NCBI RefSeq assembly: GCF_000381745.1
Contig: NZ_KB906968.1
Coordinates: 160,111 to 224,110 of the forward strand
DNA length: 64,000 nucleotides
DNA from: Psychromonas ossibalaenae ATCC BAA-1528
Lineage (GTDB): Bacteria; Pseudomonadota; Gammaproteobacteria; Enterobacterales; Psychromonadaceae
Direction of reading: 5' to 3'
The stretch's first letter is position 1, and every line of letters begins with the position of its first letter. A program made the position numbers and the translations under genes. The notes under the pieces were generated by a model. The model saw only the letters and a list, made by a program, of their open reading frames with translations. It ran no database searches and had not been told where the DNA came from. Below are positions 28,589 to 37,220 of the stretch, piece after piece.

Positions 28589-30315
28589 CCAAGCAGACTT
28601 AATACTGACTGTACTGACGCATTAGCCTGCGTCAGCATACTGGTACCGGCCTGCTGCAGTATTTGCGACTTACTGAGCTTACTGGTTTCCAGCGCAAAAT
28701 CTGCATCCTGAATACGCGATCGGCTGGCAGAAGTTGACTGTGAGTTTAACTCATTAACACTAACAGCCGCGTGTAAGCGGTTAATAGAAGCCCCTATTTC
28801 TGAACGCTGGTCGTTAACATAACTTAACGCTTTATCCATTTTATCAATCACACCGCTGGCATCGGTGGTAACATCAATATCATTAATACCCAGCGCGTCA
28901 CTGTCGATACGGGAAAGACTAACCTGAATGGTCTCTCCGTTGTTTGCCCCGACCTGTAAATTATACTGTGCCGTTAATAACGGGTCGTTGATTTTTCCCT
29001 TAGTCGGCAGCTCAACATCAAAACCTGTCATGGGCTCTAAAGTCAGATTAATATCATCTTCAATAACCGCCCGCCCGTCCAGCGAAGCCTCGCCGTCAAC
29101 ATCTAAACCACCGATAGCTCCGGTATCAGCATTACCAAAGTTAAAATTAGTCTGCATAAAGTTACTACCAGTACCGGTAAATGCCGTTACAATAGCATCC
29201 GCATCCCCCCAGGAAACCTTACCTTGTCCCTGCATTGTTGTTAGTGTGGCATCAAGCGAGGCACCACTAGTGCTCAGCTCGACCATCAAATCTTTAATAC
29301 CTTCACCACCGTTCGCTTTTATATCTTCATGTAAAAAACGCACCGCTGCATAACTGACGCTGTACTGCGCGCTACTGCCCTCCCAAGAAGTATTCGCAGT
29401 GCCTAATTCAGCCGCTAAAGCATCAAAATCGCTGGAATCAAAGTGCGTGGTATTGGGGTCATTAGCAACTAGATCATTATAAACCCGCTCATCAGCACCG
29501 TGGATAAGCTCTGCAGATCCTTCTAAAAACCACGTAGGCATACTGCCCATATCCATAGAGCGCCCCATCACCGCATGGACCATTTCATGGGCAATAATAC
29601 GGTCGCTATAAAACGGGGCATTGCCGCCGTCACCGGCAATGCCTTTTTCAAAATCACTCATATCAATGGTTAATATCTGATTATCTGTTTTACCTGTTGT
29701 CACATTGGTCGTGCCGCTGACTGATGCAAGTACGTCCGGATCCGGCGTATCGGAAAGATCAATTTTTAATGTCGCACCATCTCCTTGAATACCAAACTGT
29801 TCAAAAATTCGCTGTTCAGAATTACCAAACCACGAGCTGAACAGACCGTCGATTACCGCCTGTTTATCTACATCACTTTCAGGTGTTAAATCACCACGCT
29901 GGAACAGTTTAGTGCCGTTAAATTCCGTCGTTTCAGCTATCGAATTTATTTCTTTACCTAATGCATCAATTTCCGACTGAATTGCCTGACGATTTTCTAA
30001 GGAATAGGTTTCATTGGCGGCCTGTACAGACAATTCACGAATACGCTGCAGGGAATTTGTCACTGAATCTAGCGCGCCGTCTGCCACCTGCAGTGCTGAA
30101 ACACCGTCATTAGCATTACGCACAGCCTGGTTATAACCATTGATTTGTGACGTCATAGCGGAAGATATTGATAAACCAGCGGCATCATCACGGGCGCTGT
30201 TAATTCTTAAACCGGAAGAGAGACGCTCCATTGCCTGATTACTCACCCCTTGATTACGGTTGAGCATACGCTGTGCAAACAGCGATGATGTATTAGTAAC
30301 AACTGAATTAGCCAT
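28585..30315 (-). CDS. Flagellinolysin: flagellin with zinc metallopeptidase domain
   Basis: The protein is 576 residues from the ATG at 30315 ([11 protein letters not shown]). Residues 1-140 form the flagellin D0/D1 N-terminus (ANSVVTN start, [19 protein letters not shown]) and about 455-576 the C-terminal D1/D0 ([20 protein letters not shown], ending VLSLLG). The variable region carries a gluzincin-type peptidase: HEMVH at 243-247 and WFLEGSAE at 262-269, with Glu265 or Glu269 as third zinc ligand. This is the layout of the flagellinolysins, filament subunits with proteolytic activity described in 2017. Activity here is inferred from intact motifs. It is a lone gene; no other flagellar gene is in the window. 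A consensus sigma-28 promoter precedes it, and the upstream ATG at 30378 is ruled out because it lies in that promoter. Confidence 0.93.
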   Translation of the reverse strand: MANSVVTNTSSLFAQRMLNRNQGVSNQAMERLSSGLRINSARDDAAGLSISSAMTSQINGYNQAVRNANDGVSALQVADGALDSVTNSLQRIRELSVQAANETYSLENRQAIQSEIDALGKEINSIAETTEFNGTKLFQRGDLTPESDVDKQAVIDGLFSSWFGNSEQRIFEQFGIQGDGATLKIDLSDTPDPDVLASVSGTTNVTTGKTDNQILTIDMSDFEKGIAGDGGNAPFYSDRIIAHEMVHAVMGRSMDMGSMPTWFLEGSAELIHGADERVYNDLVANDPNTTHFDSSDFDALAAELGTANTSWEGSSAQYSVSYAAVRFLHEDIKANGGEGIKDLMVELSTSGASLDATLTTMQGQGKVSWGDADAIVTAFTGTGSNFMQTNFNFGNADTGAIGGLDVDGEASLDGRAVIEDDINLTLEPMTGFDVELPTKGKINDPLLTAQYNLQVGANNGETIQVSLSRIDSDALGINDIDVTTDASGVIDKMDKALSYVNDQRSEIGASINRLHAAVSVNELNSQSTSASRSRIQDADFALETSKLSKSQILQQAGTSMLTQANASVQSVLSLLG

Positions 30316-30364
30316 ATTCAATTTCCCGGAGCGTTTTTCATTAAAAATTATTGTCGATAAAAAG

Positions 30365-30391
30365 TTATCGGCGCCCATCCGGGAAACTTTA
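30365..30391 (-). promoter_or_regulatory. Sigma-28 (FliA) promoter of the flagellinolysin gene
   Basis: On the minus strand TAAAGTTT-N11-GCCGATAA matches the flagellar sigma-28 consensus at every defined base and in spacing. Transcription would start near 30358, giving a leader of about 43 bases. The gap up to nudL (30392-30620) holds nothing else assignable. Confidence 0.9.
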
Positions 30392-30620
30392 GAAATAATC
30401 AGGTTATAAATTAAACAGGGTAGTGAAAGCCATATCCTCTTTCTTAGCGCTTCATTAACTTTCTAAAAAGCTGCTTATTAAAATTTAAAGCCGCATAATA
30501 AATACTGTTTTTCAATTAGCCCTAACAAAACAAGAGCTGCAGTTGTTAATAAGTAGATATAACACCAGTTTATGCCACACTTTAACTTACTGTTATTATT
30601 ACTTCTTTTCAGGCGCTTTT

Positions 30621-31199
30621 ATGGATAAACAAACCTTTTTAAATCGCTTTTTATTTCATAACCAGCAGCTTAGTGATAAGAAGTCATTACCTGCTGATAA
30701 TAAAGCCTTAAAAAAAGCAGCCGTTTTAGTGCCGCTGGTAAAACGCCGGCACGGCTTGAATATAATATTTACCGAACGAGCACTGCATCTACGTCATCAT
30801 CCTGGCCAGGTCAGCTTTCCGGGGGGGAAATATGAACAAGGTGACAAAAGCCTGCAGCATACCGCATTACGCGAAACAGAAGAAGAGATAGGAATTTTAC
30901 AAAATCAGGTTAATATTTTCGGTTCACTGCAGCGGCTGCCGACGGTAAGCGGGTTTGTGGTAAGTCCTTACTTGGGCTTTGTTAACAGTAACCATTCGAC
31001 CTTAATTGATCCGCAGGAGGTAAAAAGTGTTTTTGAAGTACCGCTTGAATATCTGCTCAATAAAAACAATTTTCATAAACAGCACTTAACTGCCAATAAA
31101 AAGCGTCATTTTACTTATTGTATCGCCTACCAGAATCGAATGATCTGGGGAGCAACAGCGCAGATGATTATCAATCTACAAAAACATATTGCAGGATAA
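30621..31199 (+). CDS. nudL: NUDIX hydrolase NudL (CoA pyrophosphatase family)
   Basis: The protein is 192 residues from the ATG at 30621, equal to E. coli NudL; the longer frame to the left has no family similarity. The CoA-specific motif LRHHPGQVSFPGGKYEQGD runs into the Nudix box with RETEEEIGI. The predicted reaction cleaves coenzyme A or its derivatives to 4'-phosphopantetheine and 3',5'-ADP. It is divergent from the flagellin gene. Confidence 0.9.
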   Translation: MDKQTFLNRFLFHNQQLSDKKSLPADNKALKKAAVLVPLVKRRHGLNIIFTERALHLRHHPGQVSFPGGKYEQGDKSLQHTALRETEEEIGILQNQVNIFGSLQRLPTVSGFVVSPYLGFVNSNHSTLIDPQEVKSVFEVPLEYLLNKNNFHKQHLTANKKRHFTYCIAYQNRMIWGATAQMIINLQKHIAG

Positions 31200-31250
31200 T
31201 CATCGAGGCTGTTACCAATTTACAACCTGCGCTCCGAATAAAAATTATCT

Positions 31251-32576
31251 TTAGGTTTTTGATTCATACAAAGCGATACGGGAATTAACACGTTCCAGAT
31301 AATGCTTAGTTTCATCATAGGGCAATTTAGCCATTAACTGCTGGTAGACCTGGTCTGGTGTTAATTTATTAATAATACGAGCAGCCTTATTAATATTGCG
31401 GGAACCATCTGAATTAAAAACCCTGGCGACATTACCGGCACCGGTATTATAGGAAGCAATTGTGCAGTACAGACGGCTGTGGTCGTTTTTTATGGCTTTC
31501 AGATAACGTTTATCTAGAATATCTAAATATGCGGTACCTGTTTCTACATTAATCTGCGGTACATAGAGATCATCTTTATCCATTGGCTTATCAATATTAC
31601 GCACCAGCTTATTAACATCATGACCGGCAGTTCGCGGTACAATCTGCATTAAGCCATAAGCGGGAACCGCAGATTTAGCACGCGGATCAAACGCTGATTC
31701 AGAATGCATAATTGCCATCACTAAGGCAGCCGGGATTTCACGAATCTGCCCCTCTTTTTCAGCATAAGCAGAGTATTTAGCGGCACGCCTAGCCAGACTA
31801 TTTTTAGGCAGTCTCACTTTATATAACACCACCTTCTTATCCGGTGCCGCATCAACCGCTGCCTTATCATAATTTTCAGTTGCAGTATTGATACGGGCCT
31901 GACTGGATGTAAGCAGCTGCTGTTTTTCTTTGGCTGCTAACTGCTGTGACTGGCTTTGCGTTAACGGACTGTCAGGTAGTTGCGCACGATCTGTTTTTTT
32001 ATCAATCTCCTGTGCCTGTGCCTGAGTTTGTTTGATAATAACATCCTGCATCTGCAGTTTTTTCTTTTCGGAATACTGTACTTCGCTGACAGAAACCTTG
32101 CCGTCTTTAATCGAACTGTCACCTTCAAAAATTCGCGCTATATTAGATTGTTTATCTTCCAGCAGCTTTTCTACCTGTACCTTAACTTGTTTTTCAGCTT
32201 CTTCTACCGATAACTCTTTATCAACTAAAACTGCAATGCTAACCTCTTCAGTCTGATAATCTATAACGGATTTAACATTTTTATCCTCGCTGAATTCCAC
32301 ATTACGGTCTTTCTGTGAAACATCCCCTTCTCCCCACTTATTAATCAAGTCGTTCTGGAACTGATCAAACTCTTTTAAATATTGAGTCTGCCAGGTCTGA
32401 TATTCCAGTTCCCGGGCCTCGATATATTTTTGAAAACTGTCTTCCAGCTCAGCCGAGCCGACCGATTCCTGTTCATACAGGGCCATCTCTTCATCTAAGT
32501 CAGCGAAAGGATCTCCGGCATACAAAGGCGCGCTGCCAAGAACAGTCAAACTAAGTAATAAATAACTATATTTCAT
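31251..32576 (-). CDS. MltC-like lytic transglycosylase (DUF3393 + SLT domain)
   Basis: The protein is 441 residues. A signal peptide (1-20, APLYA-GD) precedes a Glu/Gln-rich DUF3393-like region (about 25-190) and a C-terminal SLT domain (about 285-430). The catalytic Glu is in MHSESAFDP, followed by AYGLMQIVP and ASYNTGAGNVARVF. E. coli MltC is a lipoprotein; here no lipobox cysteine is seen, so the protein should be soluble in the periplasm. It would cleave peptidoglycan glycan strands. The 23-base gap from the acyltransferase gene suggests co-transcription. Confidence 0.9.
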   Translation of the reverse strand: MKYSYLLLSLTVLGSAPLYAGDPFADLDEEMALYEQESVGSAELEDSFQKYIEARELEYQTWQTQYLKEFDQFQNDLINKWGEGDVSQKDRNVEFSEDKNVKSVIDYQTEEVSIAVLVDKELSVEEAEKQVKVQVEKLLEDKQSNIARIFEGDSSIKDGKVSVSEVQYSEKKKLQMQDVIIKQTQAQAQEIDKKTDRAQLPDSPLTQSQSQQLAAKEKQQLLTSSQARINTATENYDKAAVDAAPDKKVVLYKVRLPKNSLARRAAKYSAYAEKEGQIREIPAALVMAIMHSESAFDPRAKSAVPAYGLMQIVPRTAGHDVNKLVRNIDKPMDKDDLYVPQINVETGTAYLDILDKRYLKAIKNDHSRLYCTIASYNTGAGNVARVFNSDGSRNINKAARIINKLTPDQVYQQLMAKLPYDETKHYLERVNSRIALYESKT

Positions 32577-32598
32577 TATTTTTCCTTTTTTATTTTTC

Positions 32599-33624
32599 CT
32601 AGGGCACTAAACGTTTAATAAGCGGTATTTTTACTAACAACATAGTACATAACAGTGATATCAACATGATAAGCAGAGTGATAACAGGTATTGCTACCCA
32701 GTTAGAGCCAAACAAGCTGTACACACCGTTATCTAAATTGCGCACCGGGATCAGTAATATAGGATGCAGCAGATAAATACCTAAGCTGTATTTTGAAATA
32801 ACCAATATCAGGGCACGCAGTTTCCCGCTGATTATATCGGCATAGGCCTGCGCTGTGACAAATAACATAGCACCGATAATAACCGTATTCAGGGTTTTAT
32901 ATCCCATAAAGAAGCTGCTGTATTCACCGCTTTCAACAGTCATCTGCCAGGTACCGAAAAAATTAAACAGAAGCATAGAGCAGCCGCCGAACAACCAGTA
33001 CTTGAGCTCTTTTTTATTGTCCCGGTTAAACAGATACCAGCCAATAACTAGATAGCCGCTGTAAAGAATCAGGTTCTCCAGTAAAAAGCTTTCCACTTTT
33101 AACCAGTTCATCAGAAACATAACCATCCAGCTCATTATTGCCAGCTTAATAAGTTCCGGGCTGGCTTTTTTTAGAACAGGAATCAAAAAAGGAATAACAA
33201 AATACAAGGGAATAAAGTCGTAAAAAAACCACAGGTGATACCAGACAGGTTCATTAGGCGAGTCATTAAGTATCTGCATGGTGCTCATACTTGACCAGCC
33301 ATCGGCTGTAAAGCCGCCGATCACAGCATAAATAACTGTCCAGCCGACAAAAGGAACTGCAACTTTAGATAAACGCTTAGTCAGGTAATGTTCACAATTA
33401 AAGGCGCGTTCGCTTGAAAGTAGTAAGGCCCCGCTGATCAGCATAAACACGGGTACTGCCCAGCGCGTTAAACTGTTAATCCCGGCGGCGGCCAGCCATT
33501 CCGAATCAGGAATCTCACTATATAATTCTCTGAAAGGTCCTAGAACATGAATGGCGATAACAGCCAGAGCAGCAATACAGCGTAAAAAATCGAGATAAAA
33601 TATTGAAGGACGTTCCTGACTCAT
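32599..33624 (-). CDS. Membrane acyltransferase (acyltransferase 3 family)
   Basis: The protein is 341 residues with about ten hydrophobic helices. The family signature FYLDFLRCIAALAVIAIHV with conserved Arg and His is at 8-26, and VPVFMLISGALLL follows. Such enzymes O-acetylate surface sugars or peptidoglycan (WecH, OatA, NodX types); the substrate is not evident. It lies upstream of the transglycosylase in the same direction, so a cell-wall substrate is plausible. Confidence 0.85.
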   Translation of the reverse strand: MSQERPSIFYLDFLRCIAALAVIAIHVLGPFRELYSEIPDSEWLAAAGINSLTRWAVPVFMLISGALLLSSERAFNCEHYLTKRLSKVAVPFVGWTVIYAVIGGFTADGWSSMSTMQILNDSPNEPVWYHLWFFYDFIPLYFVIPFLIPVLKKASPELIKLAIMSWMVMFLMNWLKVESFLLENLILYSGYLVIGWYLFNRDNKKELKYWLFGGCSMLLFNFFGTWQMTVESGEYSSFFMGYKTLNTVIIGAMLFVTAQAYADIISGKLRALILVISKYSLGIYLLHPILLIPVRNLDNGVYSLFGSNWVAIPVITLLIMLISLLCTMLLVKIPLIKRLVP

Positions 33625-33899
33625 AATTATATTTCTTATTTTTATGGATAAAAAGGCTCACAGCTCTATAGAGCATAGCTGCCGGCTCACAATTATAATT
33701 ATTATATCTTATGGATGAAAAGACCTATAGCTCAAAAATCAGAAGAGAAAAGTACATACTTAAAATATGGCATACCTTAGGAAGCCGTCGAGCTTAAATA
33801 ATTTATAAAAAAGGAAGTTCAAGGTGGTTATCAAACATGCCACGAAAGAGGTGCTTTAAGTGTATTTAATTAAGCTTTTTAGGAAAAACCTTGATTCAT

Positions 33900-34183
33900 T
33901 TATTATGAATGATTCTTTTATTAGTTTGAAAAAATCAAAATTTCATTCGTCATTAACCGTGCATATTGCTTAGTAATCGCGTCTTGCTCCCTAATATTAT
34001 TGCACCTACGATATTTAACCTTGTGCGGCTGCCAGTAGTTTCAAATGGTTTATCAACACCTGCTCGTACTCAACCACAACTCACTTTAGCAGCTTGCGCA
34101 GGATGTTTTACACCTATGAACAATATTGCTTCATCACCTGCGGCGCTTGCTTTTAGCTCATTATATTCTGTAATTAAATGAGC
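33900..34183 (-). pseudogene. IS630-family transposase remnant
   Basis: Translation of the minus strand gives an interrupted but clear IS630 transposase segment: EYNELKASA, EAILFIGVKHPAQAAKVSCG, a TGA where the family has Trp, then VRAGVDKPFETTGSRTRLNIVGA. A further piece, FDFFKLIKESF, follows after a stop and frame change. Both ends of the gene are gone and no terminal repeats were identified. It is a dead fragment of an insertion sequence. Confidence 0.75.
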
Positions 34184-34546
34184 TTAATTTTATTGGCCGG
34201 TCAGTGATATTTGCATTGACTTAGCTTGATCTTTTTAAATTAAATTTCAAAGATAATGGGTATAGACAGGCTTATCGAAACTGACAATGAAGATCATTTC
34301 TACATATTTAAGACGCGACACAACATCAACCAAACAACAACAAAGCACCCCTTTAGTGGCATCGCATTTTCAGGTATAGTGTAATCCAGTTGTTAACATT
34401 TTGTTTGATTGTTCTTTGGTTTTCAATCCAAAACAACATGTTATGAAACAACTGATGCTGTTTTATCTTTGCCCATTCCATCCGACCTTTGGACTCGAAA
34501 GGGGAACTCAATATTGTTAAAGCTAAAAATTAAAGCAGAGGAGTAC

Positions 34547-34606
34547 ATGATCAATAACAAATACAAACTAACCATAATATCGAGCATCGTTATGTCAATA
34601 CAATGA
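34547..34606 (+). CDS. 19-aa frame resembling a truncated signal peptide
   Basis: An ATG with a strong gaggag ribosome-binding site opens a 19-codon frame, MINNKYKLTIISSIVMSIQ, ending in TGA. The composition resembles the start of a signal peptide and recalls the downstream protease start (MKYKLNKIVLAVG). It may be the stub of a lost paralogue, a leader peptide, or chance. Confidence 0.25.
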   Translation: MINNKYKLTIISSIVMSIQ

Positions 34607-34656
34607 AATGCGATCACATTTTAGCTTGGTAATGAAAACACCAAATCAAACACATA

Positions 34657-34687
34657 AAAAGGCAAAGCAATAAAGCAATTCGCCTTT
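34657..34687 (+). terminator. Hairpin upstream of the protease gene
   Basis: AAAAGGC and GCCTTT bracket an 18-base loop 46 bases before the protease start. It may end transcription from the left or fold in the protease leader. No long T run follows. Confidence 0.35.
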
Positions 34688-34732
34688 CATTATAATCGCC
34701 AACGTATTCTATGGCGAGACAAAGGATGAGTT

Positions 34733-36232
34733 ATGAAGTACAAGTTAAATAAAATAGTTCTCGCAGTAGGTTTGATCCCCTTTGCCCTGAATGCAGCAGC
34801 TAGCGCCGCTGATAACGACGGAATATACCTATATCAATCAGAACTAGAAAAATTAGAACTTGCTGAGTTGAATTCAGCGGCATCATTAACGACTGAAACA
34901 TCATATTGGACGAAAAAAGAATCTAATATCGATGAAGATTTTCCATTCTCATGTACCGTAATAAACACGAAAACTCCGTATTTGGTTACACAGCAAAATA
35001 GTTTTGAATCCTGTATTATTAACAATTTTGATGTTGAAATTATTAATGATCGAATGAATCTTGATAATCTGCCAAAACTAGGTGTTATCAAACAGGCTGC
35101 TATGGATTCTATGAACCTTAGGGGTTCTAGGGACTTAGATGAGACAGTCATAGCAGAACATGTTACTTCATGGTTTATGCCTAAAAATGAACTTGCAGCG
35201 GCATCATTCAAAGACATGCTATTGAAAGGTTTTGTGATTACATTGCCGTCACGAGGTGATGTGTTAATTCATAACGTACGCATTTACCCAGATGATTCCG
35301 GTTTCAGTGTGCAGGCACAAGTGGCGGGCGAGGAACATTCAAATGTATTTTTACATTTTAATGGGCAATATTGGAATGGATCCATCTATAGAGGTGAGGA
35401 AGTCTTCACCGTTTCAGCAAAAACAAAGAGTCAATTATTATTACAACTACGTCAAATACCTGAAATTGATGAAGAGGAACATGATCGTTTAATCGAAAAA
35501 GAACTAGAAACAATCGAAAATGATTTCGACGTCAATGACAACTTTTCACTAGATAGTAACCGGTCTACAGAGCAAACTACTATTGATGTCGTGGTTGTTT
35601 ATTCTGATCGTTATGCGGATAGTTTTAATGGTGAGCAGGATAAAATACGCGCGGCCATTGACACTCGCATAGCAGAAGCAAATGTTGTTTATCAAAACTC
35701 GAACGTTCACCAAAAAATTGTTTTGTTAGGCCATAAAGAGATTTCACTCAGGGATAATGTTAGTTCAGCGACTGAGGTTAATAATTCAATTGAAGCACAA
35801 GCGGTCCGTGATGAATACGGCGCTGATTTAGTCTCATTCTGGACTATAAGTGGACCAACCGGCAATGGTAATATTTATACGGGCAGTTCAAGTCGAGCTT
35901 CCAATACCGCGCGTAAAAGCGCCATTGAAGGACAATTAACCTTCGTACATGAATTAGGCCACAACATGGGCGCTATGCATGATCGTCCAACCTATATTAA
36001 CCAAGGCTACGCTGATTATTTAGATCCAAGTACCTATCATCACGGAAAAGCTTTTACCGATTATCGTTCGATAATGTCTTATGCGAACTGCTCGTCAGGT
36101 TATACATGTACTCGTGTTAGGCATTTTACTAATCCTGATGTTGATTATCGTGGAGAACCGACGGGTATCGCATACGACCCGAACAATCTTATCCATGATA
36201 GACTTAACGGCCCTGCAAATAATGCTCGATGA
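34733..36232 (+). CDS. Secreted reprolysin-like zinc metalloprotease (catalytic part, ends at UGA)
   Basis: The 499-residue product has a signal peptide (about 1-26), a ~260-residue propeptide-like region, and a metzincin domain with HELGHNMGAMHD at 406-417 and the Met-turn SIMSYANC around Met448. This is the M12 reprolysin pattern found in secreted proteases of marine bacteria. The frame stops at a TGA (36230-36232) inside the end of the catalytic domain, but continues open in the same phase for another 172 codons that encode the expected tail and two chitin-binding domains. Either this is a nonsense mutation, or the stop is read through; the next base is C, the weakest context for UGA in bacteria. 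Flanking IS debris and isolation suggest transfer. Confidence 0.8.
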   Translation: MKYKLNKIVLAVGLIPFALNAAASAADNDGIYLYQSELEKLELAELNSAASLTTETSYWTKKESNIDEDFPFSCTVINTKTPYLVTQQNSFESCIINNFDVEIINDRMNLDNLPKLGVIKQAAMDSMNLRGSRDLDETVIAEHVTSWFMPKNELAAASFKDMLLKGFVITLPSRGDVLIHNVRIYPDDSGFSVQAQVAGEEHSNVFLHFNGQYWNGSIYRGEEVFTVSAKTKSQLLLQLRQIPEIDEEEHDRLIEKELETIENDFDVNDNFSLDSNRSTEQTTIDVVVVYSDRYADSFNGEQDKIRAAIDTRIAEANVVYQNSNVHQKIVLLGHKEISLRDNVSSATEVNNSIEAQAVRDEYGADLVSFWTISGPTGNGNIYTGSSSRASNTARKSAIEGQLTFVHELGHNMGAMHDRPTYINQGYADYLDPSTYHHGKAFTDYRSIMSYANCSSGYTCTRVRHFTNPDVDYRGEPTGIAYDPNNLIHDRLNGPANNAR

Positions 36233-36751
36233 CTAAACGATCACCGAGAGAACATTGCTGATTTTAGAGTCCGTAAAAAAATTGACTCTCCTTCTACTAC
36301 AACACCACCTCCTATTACAACCCCACCTCCTACAACACTACCTCCTGTGACTGGTGTTTCAACTTGGGACGCATCAGCTGAATACAATGATGGCGATATT
36401 GTTGTCGAAAATGGTGTGACTTACGTAGCAGACTGGTGGACTAAAGGTGAGAGGCCTGGTACTACGGGTAAATGGGGAGTATGGAAAGTAATTTCTGGTG
36501 AACCGGGACCTGCTGTTGAACCACCGCCTCCGACTACAACACCGCCTCCTGTTGTTGCGCCACCACCTCCAACTACAACACCGCCTCCTGTTGTTGGTGA
36601 TTCAAACTGGGACGCATCAAAGACTTACGTCAAGAATGATATTGTTATATATAATGGTGTGACTTACATTTCAGGATGGTGGCATAAAGGCAAAGAGCCT
36701 GGTACCACGGGCGAATGGGGTGTATGGAAAGAATTTAAAGAAGATAAATAA
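36233..36751 (+). pseudogene. In-frame continuation: Pro-rich linkers and two chitin-binding domains
   Basis: Directly after the TGA the phase continues through a helix typical of the reprolysin end (HRENIADFRVRKK), a Thr/Pro linker, a carbohydrate-binding domain of family 5/12 starting WDASAEYNDGDIV, a second Thr/Pro linker, and a second such domain WDASKTYVKNDIV. Both keep the aromatic pair (DWW, GWW) and WGVWK end that bind chitin. A GTG at 36347 opens the frame but has no ribosome-binding site, so separate translation is unlikely. It is listed as a broken part unless readthrough is shown. Confidence 0.75.
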
Positions 36752-36774
36752 TATCTCTGTAAACCAATCATATT

Positions 36775-36800
36775 AAGGGATGAAACAGCATCCCTTTTTT
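36775..36800 (+). terminator. Intrinsic terminator of the protease gene
   Basis: AAGGGATG-6-CATCCC runs straight into six Ts, 23 bases after the final stop. Its presence at the far end shows the two protease parts were one transcription unit. Confidence 0.85.
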
Positions 36801-36886
36801 AACAGGTTACCTATTCTGTCCTGAAATATGTGACATACCGGTGCTGCGGTTGACTTTGTATCCCTAAAAAATAAAAAAGCTGTTAG

Positions 36887-37060
36887 TCAATAAAATAAAG
36901 TTCCAGGAAAATTAAGGGCAACCGGGGCTTTATCCAGAGCTTCTAACTGAGCCTGCGGAATAATAACCTGCTGTTGCTTTTTCTCTGCTTCACAAGCCGT
37001 TAATAAAGTGCATAAAACAGCTAAGGGCAGTACACTTGGTATCTTCATATAAAACTTCAT
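36887..37060 (-). CDS. Small lipoprotein, 57 aa
   Basis: From the ATG at 37060 the peptide has a signal sequence ending in the lipobox LLTAC, with the lipidated Cys near residue 22-23, and a mature part of about 35 residues rich in Gln, Lys and Ala with a late NFPGTLFY motif. It resembles the short lipoproteins (YifL-like) common in gammaproteobacteria but I cannot name it. A weak AGGA site lies upstream. It is divergent from the ABC transporter. Confidence 0.6.
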   Translation of the reverse strand: MKFYMKIPSVLPLAVLCTLLTACEAEKKQQQVIIPQAQLEALDKAPVALNFPGTLFY

Positions 37061-37220
37061 TGTAAAAATATCCTTATAAAGCAATAAGTACTTGTGTTGT
37101 TTTTCGATCCTATTACTATCAAAGTTCCACTGCTGTTCATTGTTTTTACTGTATTATTTTAAAAAATAAACAGTCTCCTAAATCTAAGTGGTTTGAGTAT
37201 AACCATTAAAAGGTAACGAC

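Larger units (their letters stand above)
33625..34732. other. 1.1 kb decayed intergenic stretch
   Basis: AT-rich sequence with no intact gene. It contains a transposase remnant (33900-34183), a short frame with a good ribosome-binding site (34547-34606), and a hairpin (34657-34687). It separates core envelope genes from a protease that looks acquired. Confidence 0.5.

Noticed and set aside
32855..33055. 66-codon plus-strand frame in the acyltransferase gene
   Set aside because: Shadow of the well-supported acyltransferase frame on the other strand.
33966..34181. 71-codon plus-strand frame
   Set aside because: It is the antisense of the IS630-type transposase remnant and has no ribosome-binding site.
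34403..34546. Possible integron attC-like site in the gap before the protease
   Set aside because: Some short repeats of caac/gttg were seen, but no paired core sites or integrase support it.
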